Shown one piece after another: positions 25,863 to 35,122 of a stretch of 64,000 bases of DNA (position 1 is its first letter; every line of letters starts with the position of its first letter). Origin of the DNA: Pelomonas margarita (GTDB taxonomy: Bacteria > Pseudomonadota > Gammaproteobacteria > Burkholderiales > Burkholderiaceae_C). The notes beneath the pieces are model-generated. The model ran no database searches and was not told the origin of the DNA. It saw only the letters and a program-made list of their open reading frames with translations. The translations under genes were made by a program, and so were the position numbers. The stretch is from NCBI RefSeq assembly GCF_043555875.1, contig NZ_JBIGHW010000007.1, forward strand, positions 124,001 to 188,000, given 5' to 3'.

Positions 25863-26573
25863 TCACTCCCAGCGCAGATGCACCACCCGGTAACCCTCTG
25901 CCTTCAGCGTCTGCAGCAGGAAGGGCAGCGCATCAGCGGTCTGGTCTTGCGCGTCGTGCAGCAGCACGATGCCGCCGCCGCTCTTGGCAAGCTGGCCCAG
26001 CAGCTTGGTGGCCAACATCTGCGGCGTCTGCGCGGGCAGCCAGTCCTCGGCGCCGGCATCTACCGACATCACCGTGACGCCCAGGCTGGCGAGCGCCGCC
26101 ATCATCACCGGCGACTCGGCCAGGAAAGGAAAGCGCCAGGCCGCCGGGCGCTCGCCCAGCACGTCGACGTAGGCGGCCAGCATGGCCTTGAGGTCGCTGC
26201 CCTGCGCCTCTGCAGGCAGCTGCGCGAAGTTGTCGTGCCGGTGGCCATGCATGCCCAGCGTGTGACCGGCGTCGCGCACCTGGCGGGCGAGGTCGGCATG
26301 CTGGCGCAGCGGCTCTCCGTTGACGAAGAAGGTAGCCTTCACGCACTGATCGGCCAGCGCCTGCAACACGCGCGGCGTGGAGCCGGGGCGCGGGCCATCG
26401 TCGAAGGTCAGCACGATCTCGCCCCGCGCAAGCCCGGGCAGCGCTGCATGCTGGGCCGTGCCCCAGGCGCTGGCCGTGCGAGGCAGCGTCAGCGTGCGGG
26501 CGGTGCCCAGCGCGTCGGGCGCGCAGGCGGGTGCGGCGGCGGTCATCGCCAGGGCCAGCAGGAGGCTCATCAA
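25863..26573 (-). CDS. CE4 polysaccharide deacetylase, secreted
   Basis: This is a 236-residue NodB-homology deacetylase that would remove N- or O-acetyl groups from a polysaccharide. The five CE4 motifs are all visible: TFDDGP (motif 1, about residue 56), HGHRHDNF (motif 2), WRFPFLAES (motif 3), DAGAEDWLPA (motif 4) and VLLHDAQ (motif 5). A signal peptide covers about residues 1-16, leaving two Cys residues in the mature start region. Its ATG overlaps the stop of the MFS gene as ATGA. CE4 members act on chitin, peptidoglycan or acetylxylan; with GH9 and xyloglucan genes around it a plant-polymer substrate is possible but not proven. Confidence 0.88.
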   Translation of the reverse strand: MMSLLLALAMTAAAPACAPDALGTARTLTLPRTASAWGTAQHAALPGLARGEIVLTFDDGPRPGSTPRVLQALADQCVKATFFVNGEPLRQHADLARQVRDAGHTLGMHGHRHDNFAQLPAEAQGSDLKAMLAAYVDVLGERPAAWRFPFLAESPVMMAALASLGVTVMSVDAGAEDWLPAQTPQMLATKLLGQLAKSGGGIVLLHDAQDQTADALPFLLQTLKAEGYRVVHLRWE

Positions 26574-27886
26574 TGCGCTCCGGCAGGCGCCGCGTGGCCC
26601 TCAGCCGCCGTGGCGGCCTCGCCGTCATGCGGAAACGGCGCCAACCAAGCAAGGATGACTGGCGGGATGGAGAACACCAGCACCCAGCCGAAGAAGCTCA
26701 GGTAGTTGTGGCCCACGTAGTTCCAAAGCAGGCCGCTGACGCTGCCGGTGCCCCACTTGGTAAGCGCCATGACGCCGGTGGCCATCGCGTAGTGGGCCAT
26801 GCGGAAGGGGCCCGGCGCGATCTGCTGCATCATGTACAGCATGTGGCCCACCGAGCCCATGCCGAAGCCGAACTTCTCGATGGCCACGATGGCGGCGATG
26901 GTGACCGTGTCAGTCGGCAGGGTCTGCGCCAGGTAGAAGTAGGTGACATGCGGGATGTTGAGCACCAGCGCCAGCGTGAAAAAGCTGCGCGGCAGCGTCT
27001 TGCGGGCGACGAAGAAGCCGCCCAGGAAGGCCCCGGCGATGAAGGCCAGCGTGCCCACCGTGCCGTTGATGTGGCCCAGCGCCTCGTTGTCCAGGGCCAG
27101 GCCGCCGGCCGCGGTGCTGTCCAGCAGGAACAGCGGGCCGAACTTCTCGATGAAGCCTTCGCCGAAGCGGTAGAAGAAGATGACTGCCAGCATCATCCAG
27201 ATCTGCGGCTTCTGGAAGAACGTGACCCAGGCCTCGGTCGTGGCCTTCAGCCCGCCAGCCAGGCCCTGGCCATGCAGTTGCGAGGGCGCGCCCGCCGGCA
27301 GCACCCGCCAGTGGTAGACGCCGAAGCCCGCCATCAGCGCCGCCGCCAGCGACACCACCACCATCCAGCACTGCACCCAGGACAGGCCCATCTGGTTGTG
27401 CAGGTAGCCAGTCAGCGACACCAACAGGCCCGAGGCCAGCACGGCACCCAGGTTCCAGCACATGCCCTGCAGGCCGGCGTAGCGGGCCTGGTCGGTCTTG
27501 GAAGCTGTGGTCATGAACACGCCATCGGCGCAGGTGTCCTGCGTGGCGGACGCGAAGCCGACGATCCAGAAGAACGCCAGCGACAGCTTGAAGAAGTCCG
27601 CTACCGGCAGTACCAGCGCGATGAGGCCAAGTGCCGCGGCCATCGTGAACTCCATGCTGATGACCCAGAAGCGCTTGCTGCGGTAAACCTCCAGCAGCGG
27701 CGCCCACAGCGGCTTGAGCACCCACGGCAGGTAGAGCTGCGAGGTGTAGAGCGCGATGTCCTCGTTGGACACGCCCAGGTTCTTGTAAAGGATGGCCGCG
27801 ACCACGCCGACCATCACGTTGGGCAAGCCCATGGCCAGGTAGAGCGAGGGCACCCAGGTGAGCAGGTGGCGTTGTGGGATGGTCAT
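26570..27886 (-). CDS. MFS transporter, AmpG-like
   Basis: This is a 438-residue inner-membrane carrier with about 12 spans. The opening WVPSLYLAMGLPNVMVGVVA and the segment TQDTCADGVFMTTASKTDQA resemble AmpG-type members that carry muropeptides or disaccharides. Between two transmembrane halves lies a short loop at about residues 195-215. The ATG is preceded by GGAGACC. It follows the GH9 gene by 34 bases and is translationally coupled to the CE4 gene, suggesting import of a GH9 product (cellobiose, oligosaccharide) or an acetylated sugar. The substrate is inferred from position only. Confidence 0.85.
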   Translation of the reverse strand: MTIPQRHLLTWVPSLYLAMGLPNVMVGVVAAILYKNLGVSNEDIALYTSQLYLPWVLKPLWAPLLEVYRSKRFWVISMEFTMAAALGLIALVLPVADFFKLSLAFFWIVGFASATQDTCADGVFMTTASKTDQARYAGLQGMCWNLGAVLASGLLVSLTGYLHNQMGLSWVQCWMVVVSLAAALMAGFGVYHWRVLPAGAPSQLHGQGLAGGLKATTEAWVTFFQKPQIWMMLAVIFFYRFGEGFIEKFGPLFLLDSTAAGGLALDNEALGHINGTVGTLAFIAGAFLGGFFVARKTLPRSFFTLALVLNIPHVTYFYLAQTLPTDTVTIAAIVAIEKFGFGMGSVGHMLYMMQQIAPGPFRMAHYAMATGVMALTKWGTGSVSGLLWNYVGHNYLSFFGWVLVFSIPPVILAWLAPFPHDGEAATAAEGHAAPAGAH

Positions 27887-27920
27887 GAAGGTCTCCGTAT
27901 TTTTTCTTTGCGCCGGCGAG

Positions 27921-29678
27921 TCAGCGTGAGGGCGGCGTCAGCGCCTGGATCGCCGCCGACACGTACACCAGCGGCGCATTCCAGTTGATGGCCACCTCGT
28001 TGGCCGCGTAGCTGCAGCCATGGTCGATGTAGGACAACGCCGGCAGCTTGGAGGCGTAACGCACCGGGCAGTGCGGCTGGTCCTGCTGGCCGGGGTTGGG
28101 GCCGCCGACAAGGAAGCCGGGCACGGGCGCGTCCACACCGTCGGCCTCGGACGGGCGGTGGTGCGGGTGCAGCGGCGAACGCTGGCCGAAGCCGGTCACA
28201 TAGCTCAGCCCCAGCGGGTTGCGGCCCAGCACGTAGTCCAGCACCGACTGGGCCGCGTCCAGCTGCGCGCGCTCGCCGCCGAGGCGGTAGGCCTGAATCA
28301 GCATCAGCGCCTGGTTCAGCGCCTGCGAGTTGCTGCCCCAGACGAAGTCGCTGGCGGACTCCATCGTCAGCCGGTAGGCCGAGGCCTGCCAGGTGGCCGC
28401 GAGCTGGCGGCCGAAGTCGCCGACGCGGCGCGTGACGAGCTCGGCATCGGCCTTGGCGAGCTGGTCACGGTGCTGGGCCAGGCTCATCCAGGCCAGGCCG
28501 AGCACATCGCCCCAATTGGGCACGCGGATGGGCTGAGCCTCCAGCTTCAGCGCCTCGCGGTAGGCGGCGTCGCCGGTGGTGAGGAAGAGCTCGGCAGCGG
28601 CCCAGGCGAATTCGTCGTCAAGCTTGTCGTCGCCGTACTCGCCGGTGCGCACATCGGGCGGGTTCTTGAACACCACATGCGGATTCGCACGCGCCCATTG
28701 CCAGGCGGCGACTGCCGCATCACGCATGCGCGCCGACAACCCGGGCCGCTGCGCTTCGAACGGCTTGAACACGCGGCTCGCCTGGGCCATCACGGCGGCG
28801 AAGTCCAGCGCGGCCGCCGTGCCCTTGGCCACCACATAGCGCGGGGCCACGGTCTGGTGCGGCATCTGGTTGCCGTCGAAGCCCTTGTTGGTGAGCTTGT
28901 GATAGACGCCGCCATCGGCGGGGTCCTGCATGGTCAGCATCCAGTCCAGGTTCCACAGCACCTCGTCCAGCACGTCGGGCAGCGCATTGCCGCTCTCGGG
29001 GATGTTGAGGTGCTGCGCCTTGAACAGCGCCGGAAACTGCTCGTAGGCCGCCAGCAGCGTGTAGACGGTGATGCCGGAGTTGACGATGTACTTGTTGTAG
29101 TCGCCCGCGTCGTACCAGCCCTTGGGCGAAGACAGCGGCGTGCCCTCGGGCCGCTGGGCGCTGGCGGCCGACGCGTGCACGCGCACCTCGGTGTCCGGGT
29201 GGCCGGCCGGGCGGGCCCAGGGGCCTGCGTGGCGGGCGTCCAGCGCCGTGCTGGCACGGTTGAAGTAGAAGGCCTTGAGCGCCCCGGCCGTCAGCGCGGC
29301 ATAGGCGTCGGGCGCCACGCGCAGGCGCACCGGGGCCTGGCCGTCGGCGCGCAGCTCGTAGTCGCCCGGCGCGGTCAGCGCGGACAGGTCAGCCAGGCGC
29401 ACCTCGGTGCCGGACATGGCCCACAGCCGGGCCGGGCTGACGGCACCGCGCAGCACGACGCTGTCGCTGCCTGCCCGCACGACGCGGAACTCGCCTCCGG
29501 CCGCCGCGGGCAGCACGGCCCATTTGGCGGCGCCGGGCAGGTAGCCTAGCTGGTTGACGGCGGCATCGCCCGGCTGGGCGGCGGCCGCCCGCGAGGCCGT
29601 GCCGGCCGCGGCAGCAGCCAGCACGCAGGCGATCAGGGACGCCCGCAGCGGGGCAGCTCGGAGGAAGGATTTCTTCAT
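27921..29678 (-). CDS. GH9 endoglucanase (cellulase), secreted
   Basis: This is a 585-residue secreted GH9 enzyme cutting beta-1,4-glucan (cellulose or the xyloglucan backbone). A signal peptide covers about residues 1-33. An N-terminal Ig-like domain (about 38-120, VNQLGYLPGAAKWAVL) precedes the (alpha/alpha)6 barrel. The catalytic Asp pair is in GWYDAGDYNKYIVNSG (about residue 172), the conserved His region in PLHPHHRPSEADG, and the acid Glu in YAANEVAINWNAPLVY near the end. The ATG at 29678 is chosen for the signal peptide MKKSFLRAA; no good ribosome site is seen. A perfect 14-base palindrome lies 15 bases before it. It is the first gene of a GH9-MFS-CE4-unknown group. Confidence 0.92.
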   Translation of the reverse strand: MKKSFLRAAPLRASLIACVLAAAAAGTASRAAAAQPGDAAVNQLGYLPGAAKWAVLPAAAGGEFRVVRAGSDSVVLRGAVSPARLWAMSGTEVRLADLSALTAPGDYELRADGQAPVRLRVAPDAYAALTAGALKAFYFNRASTALDARHAGPWARPAGHPDTEVRVHASAASAQRPEGTPLSSPKGWYDAGDYNKYIVNSGITVYTLLAAYEQFPALFKAQHLNIPESGNALPDVLDEVLWNLDWMLTMQDPADGGVYHKLTNKGFDGNQMPHQTVAPRYVVAKGTAAALDFAAVMAQASRVFKPFEAQRPGLSARMRDAAVAAWQWARANPHVVFKNPPDVRTGEYGDDKLDDEFAWAAAELFLTTGDAAYREALKLEAQPIRVPNWGDVLGLAWMSLAQHRDQLAKADAELVTRRVGDFGRQLAATWQASAYRLTMESASDFVWGSNSQALNQALMLIQAYRLGGERAQLDAAQSVLDYVLGRNPLGLSYVTGFGQRSPLHPHHRPSEADGVDAPVPGFLVGGPNPGQQDQPHCPVRYASKLPALSYIDHGCSYAANEVAINWNAPLVYVSAAIQALTPPSR

Positions 29679-29692
29679 GGCGGGCGAAATTT

Positions 29693-29706
29693 TGACAACG
29701 TTGTCA
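29693..29706. promoter_or_regulatory. LacI-type operator palindrome before GH9
   Basis: TGACAACGTTGTCA is a perfect 14-base palindrome with the central CG typical of LacI-family operators, 15 bases upstream of the GH9 start codon. A related site, TGACAACGCTGACA, lies before the second TonB receptor at 36503-36516 (12 of 14 positions identical). No LacI gene is present in the window. Confidence 0.65.
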
Positions 29707-29850
29707 GCGGCTGGACATTGGGGTGATTGCCCAGAGCGCGATAAAGGTGTGTGGCGTGTTGACGGGTGATCCATCCATGGCGACGGGTTGAGCACTGGAA
29801 GACGGGGCAGCCTAGCGGCGAGGCTCGCCGCCCCTGCGTCCAGCAGCACG

Positions 29851-29888
29851 AAAAAAGGCCGGCCCTCGCAGTCTGCGCAGGGCCGGCC
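29851..29888 (-). terminator. Rho-independent terminator of the GH31 gene
   Basis: Read on the minus strand, a GGCCGGCCCT/AGGGCCGGCC stem (29879-29888 with 29857-29866) extended by an inner CGCA/TGCG pairing with one bulge is followed directly by TTTTTT (29856-29851). It begins 20 bases after the GH31 stop. This is a textbook intrinsic terminator separating GH31 from GH9. Confidence 0.88.
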
Positions 29889-29907
29889 GGCATCGCCATG
29901 CACGGGG

Positions 29908-32190
29908 TCAGGCGCCCCAGCGCAGCTCCAGGCCTTCGGCCAGCACGGGGCTGCGGCGGCCATCGACGTCCAGCGCCCAGTCGTGCAACGCCCCCTCGCT
30001 GACCTGCGCGAGGTACTCGCCACCGGCGCGGCTGACGCGGCCACGCGCCGCGACCTGGCCGTCCAGACCCACCACCGTGAAGTCGGCGCTGGCGCCGTCT
30101 GCCAACTCGAACACGCGCAGCACGGTGCCACGGGCATAGTCGTAGTCGGGCTTCTCGGTCTCGGCACCCCAAGGGATGACGCTGCCCGGCGCGGCGTACA
30201 GCGGCATGCTCAGAAAGCCATGCGTCTCGCGTACCCAGCGGCCGCCGGCCTTCTTCTCACCGCTGAGCAGGTGGGTCCAGACGCCCGAGCCCTGGGCGGC
30301 GGGCAGGTAGACCTCCACCTCGCCGCTCTCGGTGAACACTGGCGCCACCAGCAGGCTCTCGCCCAGCTGGTACTGGCGGTCCAGCGTCGCGCAGGCCGGG
30401 TCGTCCGGGTGCTCCAGAAGCATTGCGCGCATCAGCGGCACGCCAGTCTGCGTGGCCTCGAACGCCTTGGCGTAGAGGTAGGGCATGAGCTGGTGCTTCA
30501 GGCGCGTGAACACGCGCAGCACGTCGCAGCTCTCCTCGTCCACCAGCCAGGGCACGCGGTAAAAACTGCTGCCGTGCAGACGGCTGTGCGAGGACATCAG
30601 GCCGAACTGGATCCAGCGCTTGTAAACGGCCGGCGGCGGGTTGCCCTCGAAGCCGCCGATGTCGTGGCTCCAGAACGCGAAGCCGCAGCTGGTGAGCGAC
30701 AGGCCGCCGCGCAGGCTCTCGGCCATGGACTCGAAGGTGCTCCAGCAGTCGCCGCCCCAGTGCACCGGGAAGCGCTGACCCGACGCGTAGGTGGAGCGCG
30801 CGAACACGATGGCATCGCTTCCCTGCACCTCCTGCAGCAGCTCGAACACCGCCTCGTTGTACTGGAGCGCGTAGAGGTTGTGCATCTCGACGGGGTCGGA
30901 GCCGTCAAAGTACTGCACGCCCTCGCTCGGGATGCGTTCGCCGAAGTCGGTCTTGAAGCAGTCGGCGCCGGTGGCCAGCAGGCGGCGCAGATGGCCCTGG
31001 TACCAGGCCTTGGCGGCGGGGTTCGTGAAGTCCACGATGGCCATGCCGGGCTGCCACTGGTCGGTCTGGAAGGTCAATCCGTTCGTGCGCTTGATGAAGT
31101 AGCCGTGCTTCACGCCTTCAGCGAACAGCGGTGACTTCTGCGCCACGTAGGGGTTGATCCACAAGCTGATCTTCAGGCCCTTGGCATGCAGGCGCTGCAG
31201 CATGGCCTCGGGCTCGGGGAAGCCGCGGCGGTCCCACTCGAAGTCGCACCACTGGAACTCGCGCATCCAGAAGCAGTCGAAGTGGAAGACCGACAGCGGC
31301 AGCTCGCGGCGCTTCATCTCGTCGATGAAGTGAGTGGCTGTGGCCTCGTCGTACTGCGTCGTGAACGAGGTCGTCAGCCACAGGCCGAAGCTCCAGGCCG
31401 GCGGCAGCGGGGCGCGGCCTGTCAGCGCTGTCAACCGGGACACGACATCCTTGGGCGTGGGGCCGGCGATGACGCAGTAGTCCAGGCTCTCGCCCTCGCG
31501 GCTGAACTGCACGCGGGCCACCTTCTCCGAACCAACCTCGAAGGACACCGGGCCGGCCTCGTTGACCAGCACGCCGTAGCCACGGTTGGTCAGGTAGAAG
31601 GGCACGCTCTTGTAGACCTGCTCGCAGGCGGTGCCGCCGTCCTTGTTGGTGTTCTCCACCACCTGGCCGTTCTTGACGAAGGGCGTGAAGCGCTCGCCGA
31701 GGCCGTAGACGTTCTCGCCCACGCCCAGCGTGAGCTGCTCGTGCACGTGGTTGCCCTTGTCGCCCCACTGCACATAGCCCAGGCTGCGCCAGTCGCTCTT
31801 GGTAAGGATGCGATCGCCCTCGCGGAAGACGAGGTTCCAGCCCTCGCCCTTCTTGACCTCCACCGAGATCGCGCCCGAGCTCAGCCGCGCGTGCGTCTCG
31901 GTCTCGGTGATCTGCACCGGCGCGGCCTGCGCGCCGACCATGGGGATGTGCAGACGCGGCGGCGTGGAGGCGGTGTAGTGCTCCACGCTGACACGGATGA
32001 CGCCGGGCAGCGGCGAGCTCAGCGTCACGGTCAGCGTGGGGCCTTGCAGCGTGTCGCCACGGTGCTTGATGGGGCGGGTCGTGGCGAGCACGACAAGTCG
32101 GTCTGCGTGGGCTTGCACCGCATAGGCCTCGGCCGCGTAGTGCGCGGCGACGCCCGGCTGAAGCATCCACTGTCCGTCAGTGAACTTCAT
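29908..32190 (-). CDS. GH31 alpha-xylosidase, YicI type, cytoplasmic
   Basis: This is a 760-residue alpha-xylosidase releasing xylose from the non-reducing end of xyloglucan oligosaccharides or isoprimeverose. E. coli YicI is 772 residues and closely similar in layout. The nucleophile Asp is in CFKTDFGERIP (about residue 415), and the acid/base Asp in VHWGGDCWSTFESM (about 481). The N-terminal beta-sandwich and C-terminal domains are complete. There is no signal peptide, so it acts in the cytoplasm. The ATG at 32190 has an AGGAA ribosome site; the in-frame extension into the ROK promoter is not real. It is transcribed divergently from the ROK-xylB-xylA unit and ends at a strong terminator. 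Confidence 0.95.
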   Translation of the reverse strand: MKFTDGQWMLQPGVAAHYAAEAYAVQAHADRLVVLATTRPIKHRGDTLQGPTLTVTLSSPLPGVIRVSVEHYTASTPPRLHIPMVGAQAAPVQITETETHARLSSGAISVEVKKGEGWNLVFREGDRILTKSDWRSLGYVQWGDKGNHVHEQLTLGVGENVYGLGERFTPFVKNGQVVENTNKDGGTACEQVYKSVPFYLTNRGYGVLVNEAGPVSFEVGSEKVARVQFSREGESLDYCVIAGPTPKDVVSRLTALTGRAPLPPAWSFGLWLTTSFTTQYDEATATHFIDEMKRRELPLSVFHFDCFWMREFQWCDFEWDRRGFPEPEAMLQRLHAKGLKISLWINPYVAQKSPLFAEGVKHGYFIKRTNGLTFQTDQWQPGMAIVDFTNPAAKAWYQGHLRRLLATGADCFKTDFGERIPSEGVQYFDGSDPVEMHNLYALQYNEAVFELLQEVQGSDAIVFARSTYASGQRFPVHWGGDCWSTFESMAESLRGGLSLTSCGFAFWSHDIGGFEGNPPPAVYKRWIQFGLMSSHSRLHGSSFYRVPWLVDEESCDVLRVFTRLKHQLMPYLYAKAFEATQTGVPLMRAMLLEHPDDPACATLDRQYQLGESLLVAPVFTESGEVEVYLPAAQGSGVWTHLLSGEKKAGGRWVRETHGFLSMPLYAAPGSVIPWGAETEKPDYDYARGTVLRVFELADGASADFTVVGLDGQVAARGRVSRAGGEYLAQVSEGALHDWALDVDGRRSPVLAEGLELRWGA

Positions 32191-32344
32191 GAGGGGTTCC
32201 TGGTTGTCTCCGATCAGCAGCAAGGCGCTGCCTCTCTGTTGTGTGCCGCGTCGCCCGCAACGGGCGATGGCCGGCCCGACCGCGTCGGGCACCGGCGGCA
32301 TCTTCGGCCGGCAGCCACCCGACGCGCTAGGGGCTTTCACCCAA

Positions 32345-32373
32345 TTTACTTCGTGCGACGGCCGAACTAATAT
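32345..32373 (+). promoter_or_regulatory. Promoter of the ROK-xylB-xylA operon
   Basis: TTTACT (32345-32350) and TAATAT (32368-32373) are 17 bases apart and lie in the only A+T-rich part of the 234-base gap between the divergent GH31 and ROK genes. Transcription would begin about 45 bases before the GTG at 32425. Confidence 0.5.
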
Positions 32374-32424
32374 AGCCAAAAACCTGGGGACACCTTGGAC
32401 CCCGGGCACGACAGGAGACAACAC

Positions 32425-33651
32425 GTGCAGCCCGAAACCGCAGGCAGCCAGCAGCTGCTGAAGGTCATCAATCGCATGGCGCTGGTGCGGCACCTCTGTG
32501 CCAACCCGGGCCTGTCCCGGGCCGACCTGGCCGGCGCCGTGGGCCTGACCAAGTCCACCGTCAGCCTGCTGGTGCGCGAGCTGGTGGCCGAGGGCTGGTT
32601 GGCGGAGCGCGAGGTCGTCGCCACCGGCGACCTGGGCCGCCGCCCCACGCCGCTGTTCGTCGACCCGGCCCGGCTGCTGCTGCTGGGCGCCGAGGTGGGC
32701 ATAGAGTCCGTGCGCGTGGTCGCCACCTCGCTGACCGGCGAGGTGCTGGCCTGCGCGCTGGCCAACTACGGCGCCAGCCGCACGGCCAAGGCCTGCATGG
32801 CCACGCTGGCCACCGCACTGTTGAAGGTGCGCAAGCAGCTGGACGCCAGCCAGCAGATCCTCGGCATCGGCGTGGGCCTGCCCGGCGGCGTGAACGAGGC
32901 GCGCGGCGTGCTGCACTTCGCCCCCAACCTGGGTTGGCGCGACGTGGCCGTCGGCGAGCTGCTGGCCGACAAGCTGCAGGACAGCCTGCTCGCCGGCGTG
33001 CCGCTATTCATCCAGAACGAGGCCGACGTCGCTGCCCTGGGCGAGATGGAGTTCAACCCCGCGCCCGGCTCCGACCCGCTGCTCTACGTCTCCATCAATC
33101 AGGGTCTGGGCGCCGGCGTCATCGTCGGCGACCGGCTGCTGACCGGCAGCCGGGGCTTTGCCGGCGAGGTGGGCCACATGGTGCTGCAACTGGGCGGGCC
33201 GCGCTGCTCCTGCGGCCGGCGTGGCTGCGCCGAGGCACTGATCGCCACCCGCGCCATGCTCGGCGGCAGCGACGGCGAGCCCGTGCTGCGCTCGCTGGCC
33301 GAGGTGCGCGCCCACCTGGTGGACGAAGACCCCGAGACACTGAAGGCCGTGGCCTCCGCCGGCCGCTACCTGGGCGTACTGCTGCAGAACCTGGCCACGG
33401 CCTACGACCCCGGCTGCATCGTGCTGGGTGGCTCGGTGGTGGAGCTGGGCCAGCCCTTCCTGCAGCCCGCGCTGGACGCGCTGAACGACTACGCCGCCGC
33501 GGCCGGCCTGCCGCCGCCCACCGTGCGCACCTCGCGCTTCGGCGCCAACGCCGTCGCGGTGGGCGCAGCCGCGCTGGCCCGCTACCGACTCACCCGCCCC
33601 GCCCTGCCGCTGGCAGACACGGGACTGCCCCTGGCTGAGGAAGCCCTCTGA
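32425..33651 (+). CDS. ROK family transcriptional regulator, XylR-like
   Basis: This is a 408-residue repressor of the ROK family. The N-terminal winged helix (about residues 10-70, GLSRADLAGAVGLTKSTVSL) is followed by the sugar-kinase-like domain. The ROK zinc/sugar signature is complete: GEVGHMVLQLGGPRCSCGRRGCAE (about 248-271), with the Cys-x-Cys-Gly-x-x-Gly-Cys pattern. GTG at 32425 is chosen because AGGAG at 32413-32417 is well placed; a TTG at 32395 is in frame but lacks a site. It is the first gene before xylB (TGATG overlap) and xylA and is divergent to GH31, so it most likely controls xylose genes with xylose as inducer. Confidence 0.92.
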   Translation: MQPETAGSQQLLKVINRMALVRHLCANPGLSRADLAGAVGLTKSTVSLLVRELVAEGWLAEREVVATGDLGRRPTPLFVDPARLLLLGAEVGIESVRVVATSLTGEVLACALANYGASRTAKACMATLATALLKVRKQLDASQQILGIGVGLPGGVNEARGVLHFAPNLGWRDVAVGELLADKLQDSLLAGVPLFIQNEADVAALGEMEFNPAPGSDPLLYVSINQGLGAGVIVGDRLLTGSRGFAGEVGHMVLQLGGPRCSCGRRGCAEALIATRAMLGGSDGEPVLRSLAEVRAHLVDEDPETLKAVASAGRYLGVLLQNLATAYDPGCIVLGGSVVELGQPFLQPALDALNDYAAAAGLPPPTVRTSRFGANAVAVGAAALARYRLTRPALPLADTGLPLAEEAL

Positions 33652-35105
33652 TGTATCTCGGCATTGATCTCGGCACCTCGGAAGTCAAGCTGCTGCTGCT
33701 GGACGGCCGCGGCCACACTATCGGCAGCGCTGGCAACACGCTGACGCTGGCCAACCCGCAACCGCTGTGGTCCGAGCAGGCGCCCGCCGACTGGTGGACC
33801 GCCACGCAGGCAGCCGTGGCCACGCTGCGCGCGGCGCACCCGGACGAGTTCGCGCAGGTGCGCGCCATCGGCCTGTCAGGCCAGATGCACGGCGCCGTGC
33901 TGCTGGATGCGGCCGACAACGTGCTGCGCCCGGCCATCCTGTGGAACGACGGCCGCTGCCATGCCGAATGCGCCGAGCTGGAAGCCGCCGCACCGGCCCT
34001 GCACGCCATCGCCGGCAACCTCGCCATGCCCGGCTTCACCGCGCCCAAGTTGCTGTGGGTGAAGAAGCACGAGCCCGACGTCTTCGCGCGCGTGACCAGC
34101 GTGCTGCTGCCCAAGGACTGGCTGCGCCTGCAGCTGACCGGCGACAAGGTGTCCGACCCGTCCGACGCGGCCGGCACGCTGTGGCTGGACGTCGCCCGGC
34201 GCGACTGGTCCGACGAGCTGCTGGCCGCCACCGGCCTCACGCGCGCCCACATGCCGCGTCTCGTGGAGGCCAGCGAACCCAGCGGCGTGCTGCGCCCCGA
34301 GCTGGCACAAGCCTGGGGCCTGGGCGCGGAAGTCATCGTGGCCGGCGGCGCCGGCGACAACGCGGCCAGCGCCATCGGCATCGGCGCCACGGCGCCGGGC
34401 GACGGCTTCATCTCGCTGGGCACCTCGGGCGTGCTGTTCGTCGTCAACGACCGCTACCGGCCCAACCCGGCCTCGGCCGTCCACGCCTTCTGCCATGCGC
34501 TGCCCCAGCGCTGGCACCAGATGAGCGTCATGCTGTCGGCCGCCAGTTGCCTGCGCTGGTTCTGCCAGCTCGTGGGCCAGCACGAGAGCGCGCTGCTGGC
34601 CGAGCTGGCGCGCGACGACCGCACCGTCAACGACCGGGCCCCCCTCTTCCTGCCCTACCTGGCCGGCGAGCGCACGCCACACAACGACCCCTTCGCGCCC
34701 GGCGTGTTCCACGGCCTGAAGGCCGCCACCACGCGCGCCGACTGCACCTATGCCGTGCTGGAAGGCGTGGCCTTCGGCCTGGCCGACGGGCTGGACGCGC
34801 TGCGCGCTGCCGGCACCGAGGTGAGTCAGCTATCGCTGGTGGGCGGAGGCTCGCGCAGCCCCTACTGGGCACAGCTGATCGCCGACGTGCTGAACGTGGA
34901 CATCGTCGTGCACGCCGGCAGCGAGGCCGGCGGCGCGCTGGGTGCAGCCCGTCTGGGCTGGCTGGCTGCCGGCGGCAGCGTGGACGCCGTTTGCACCCGC
35001 CCGGCGCTGTCGGCCCGCCACACACCCGACCCCGAACGCCATGCCCGCCTGGCCCCTCGCCTGGCGCGCTTCCGTGACCTGTACCAGCGCCTGCGTGGCG
35101 CTTGA
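33651..35105 (+). CDS. xylB: Xylulokinase
   Basis: This is a 484-residue FGGY kinase that phosphorylates D-xylulose to xylulose-5-phosphate, equal in length to E. coli XylB (484). It shows the N-terminal YLGIDLGTSEVKLLLLD phosphate loop, GLSGQMHGAVLLD (substrate and catalytic region), the FGGY-type segment and the ATP site VGGGSRSPYWAQLIADVL. It overlaps the ROK stop as TGATG, and xylA follows after 17 bases. It is cytoplasmic and feeds the pentose phosphate path. Confidence 0.96.
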   Translation: MYLGIDLGTSEVKLLLLDGRGHTIGSAGNTLTLANPQPLWSEQAPADWWTATQAAVATLRAAHPDEFAQVRAIGLSGQMHGAVLLDAADNVLRPAILWNDGRCHAECAELEAAAPALHAIAGNLAMPGFTAPKLLWVKKHEPDVFARVTSVLLPKDWLRLQLTGDKVSDPSDAAGTLWLDVARRDWSDELLAATGLTRAHMPRLVEASEPSGVLRPELAQAWGLGAEVIVAGGAGDNAASAIGIGATAPGDGFISLGTSGVLFVVNDRYRPNPASAVHAFCHALPQRWHQMSVMLSAASCLRWFCQLVGQHESALLAELARDDRTVNDRAPLFLPYLAGERTPHNDPFAPGVFHGLKAATTRADCTYAVLEGVAFGLADGLDALRAAGTEVSQLSLVGGGSRSPYWAQLIADVLNVDIVVHAGSEAGGALGAARLGWLAAGGSVDAVCTRPALSARHTPDPERHARLAPRLARFRDLYQRLRGA

Positions 35106-35122
35106 TCTTTGCAACCACCGAC

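Noticed and set aside
29679..30167. N-terminal extension of the GH9 frame
   Set aside because: It passes through the GH31 terminator and 3' end. The MKK signal peptide at 29678 is the natural start.
32191..32424. ROK operator palindrome in the GH31/ROK gap
   Set aside because: I expected a long A+T-rich palindrome for a XylR-like protein, but only a promoter-like pair is visible; no convincing inverted repeat was found.
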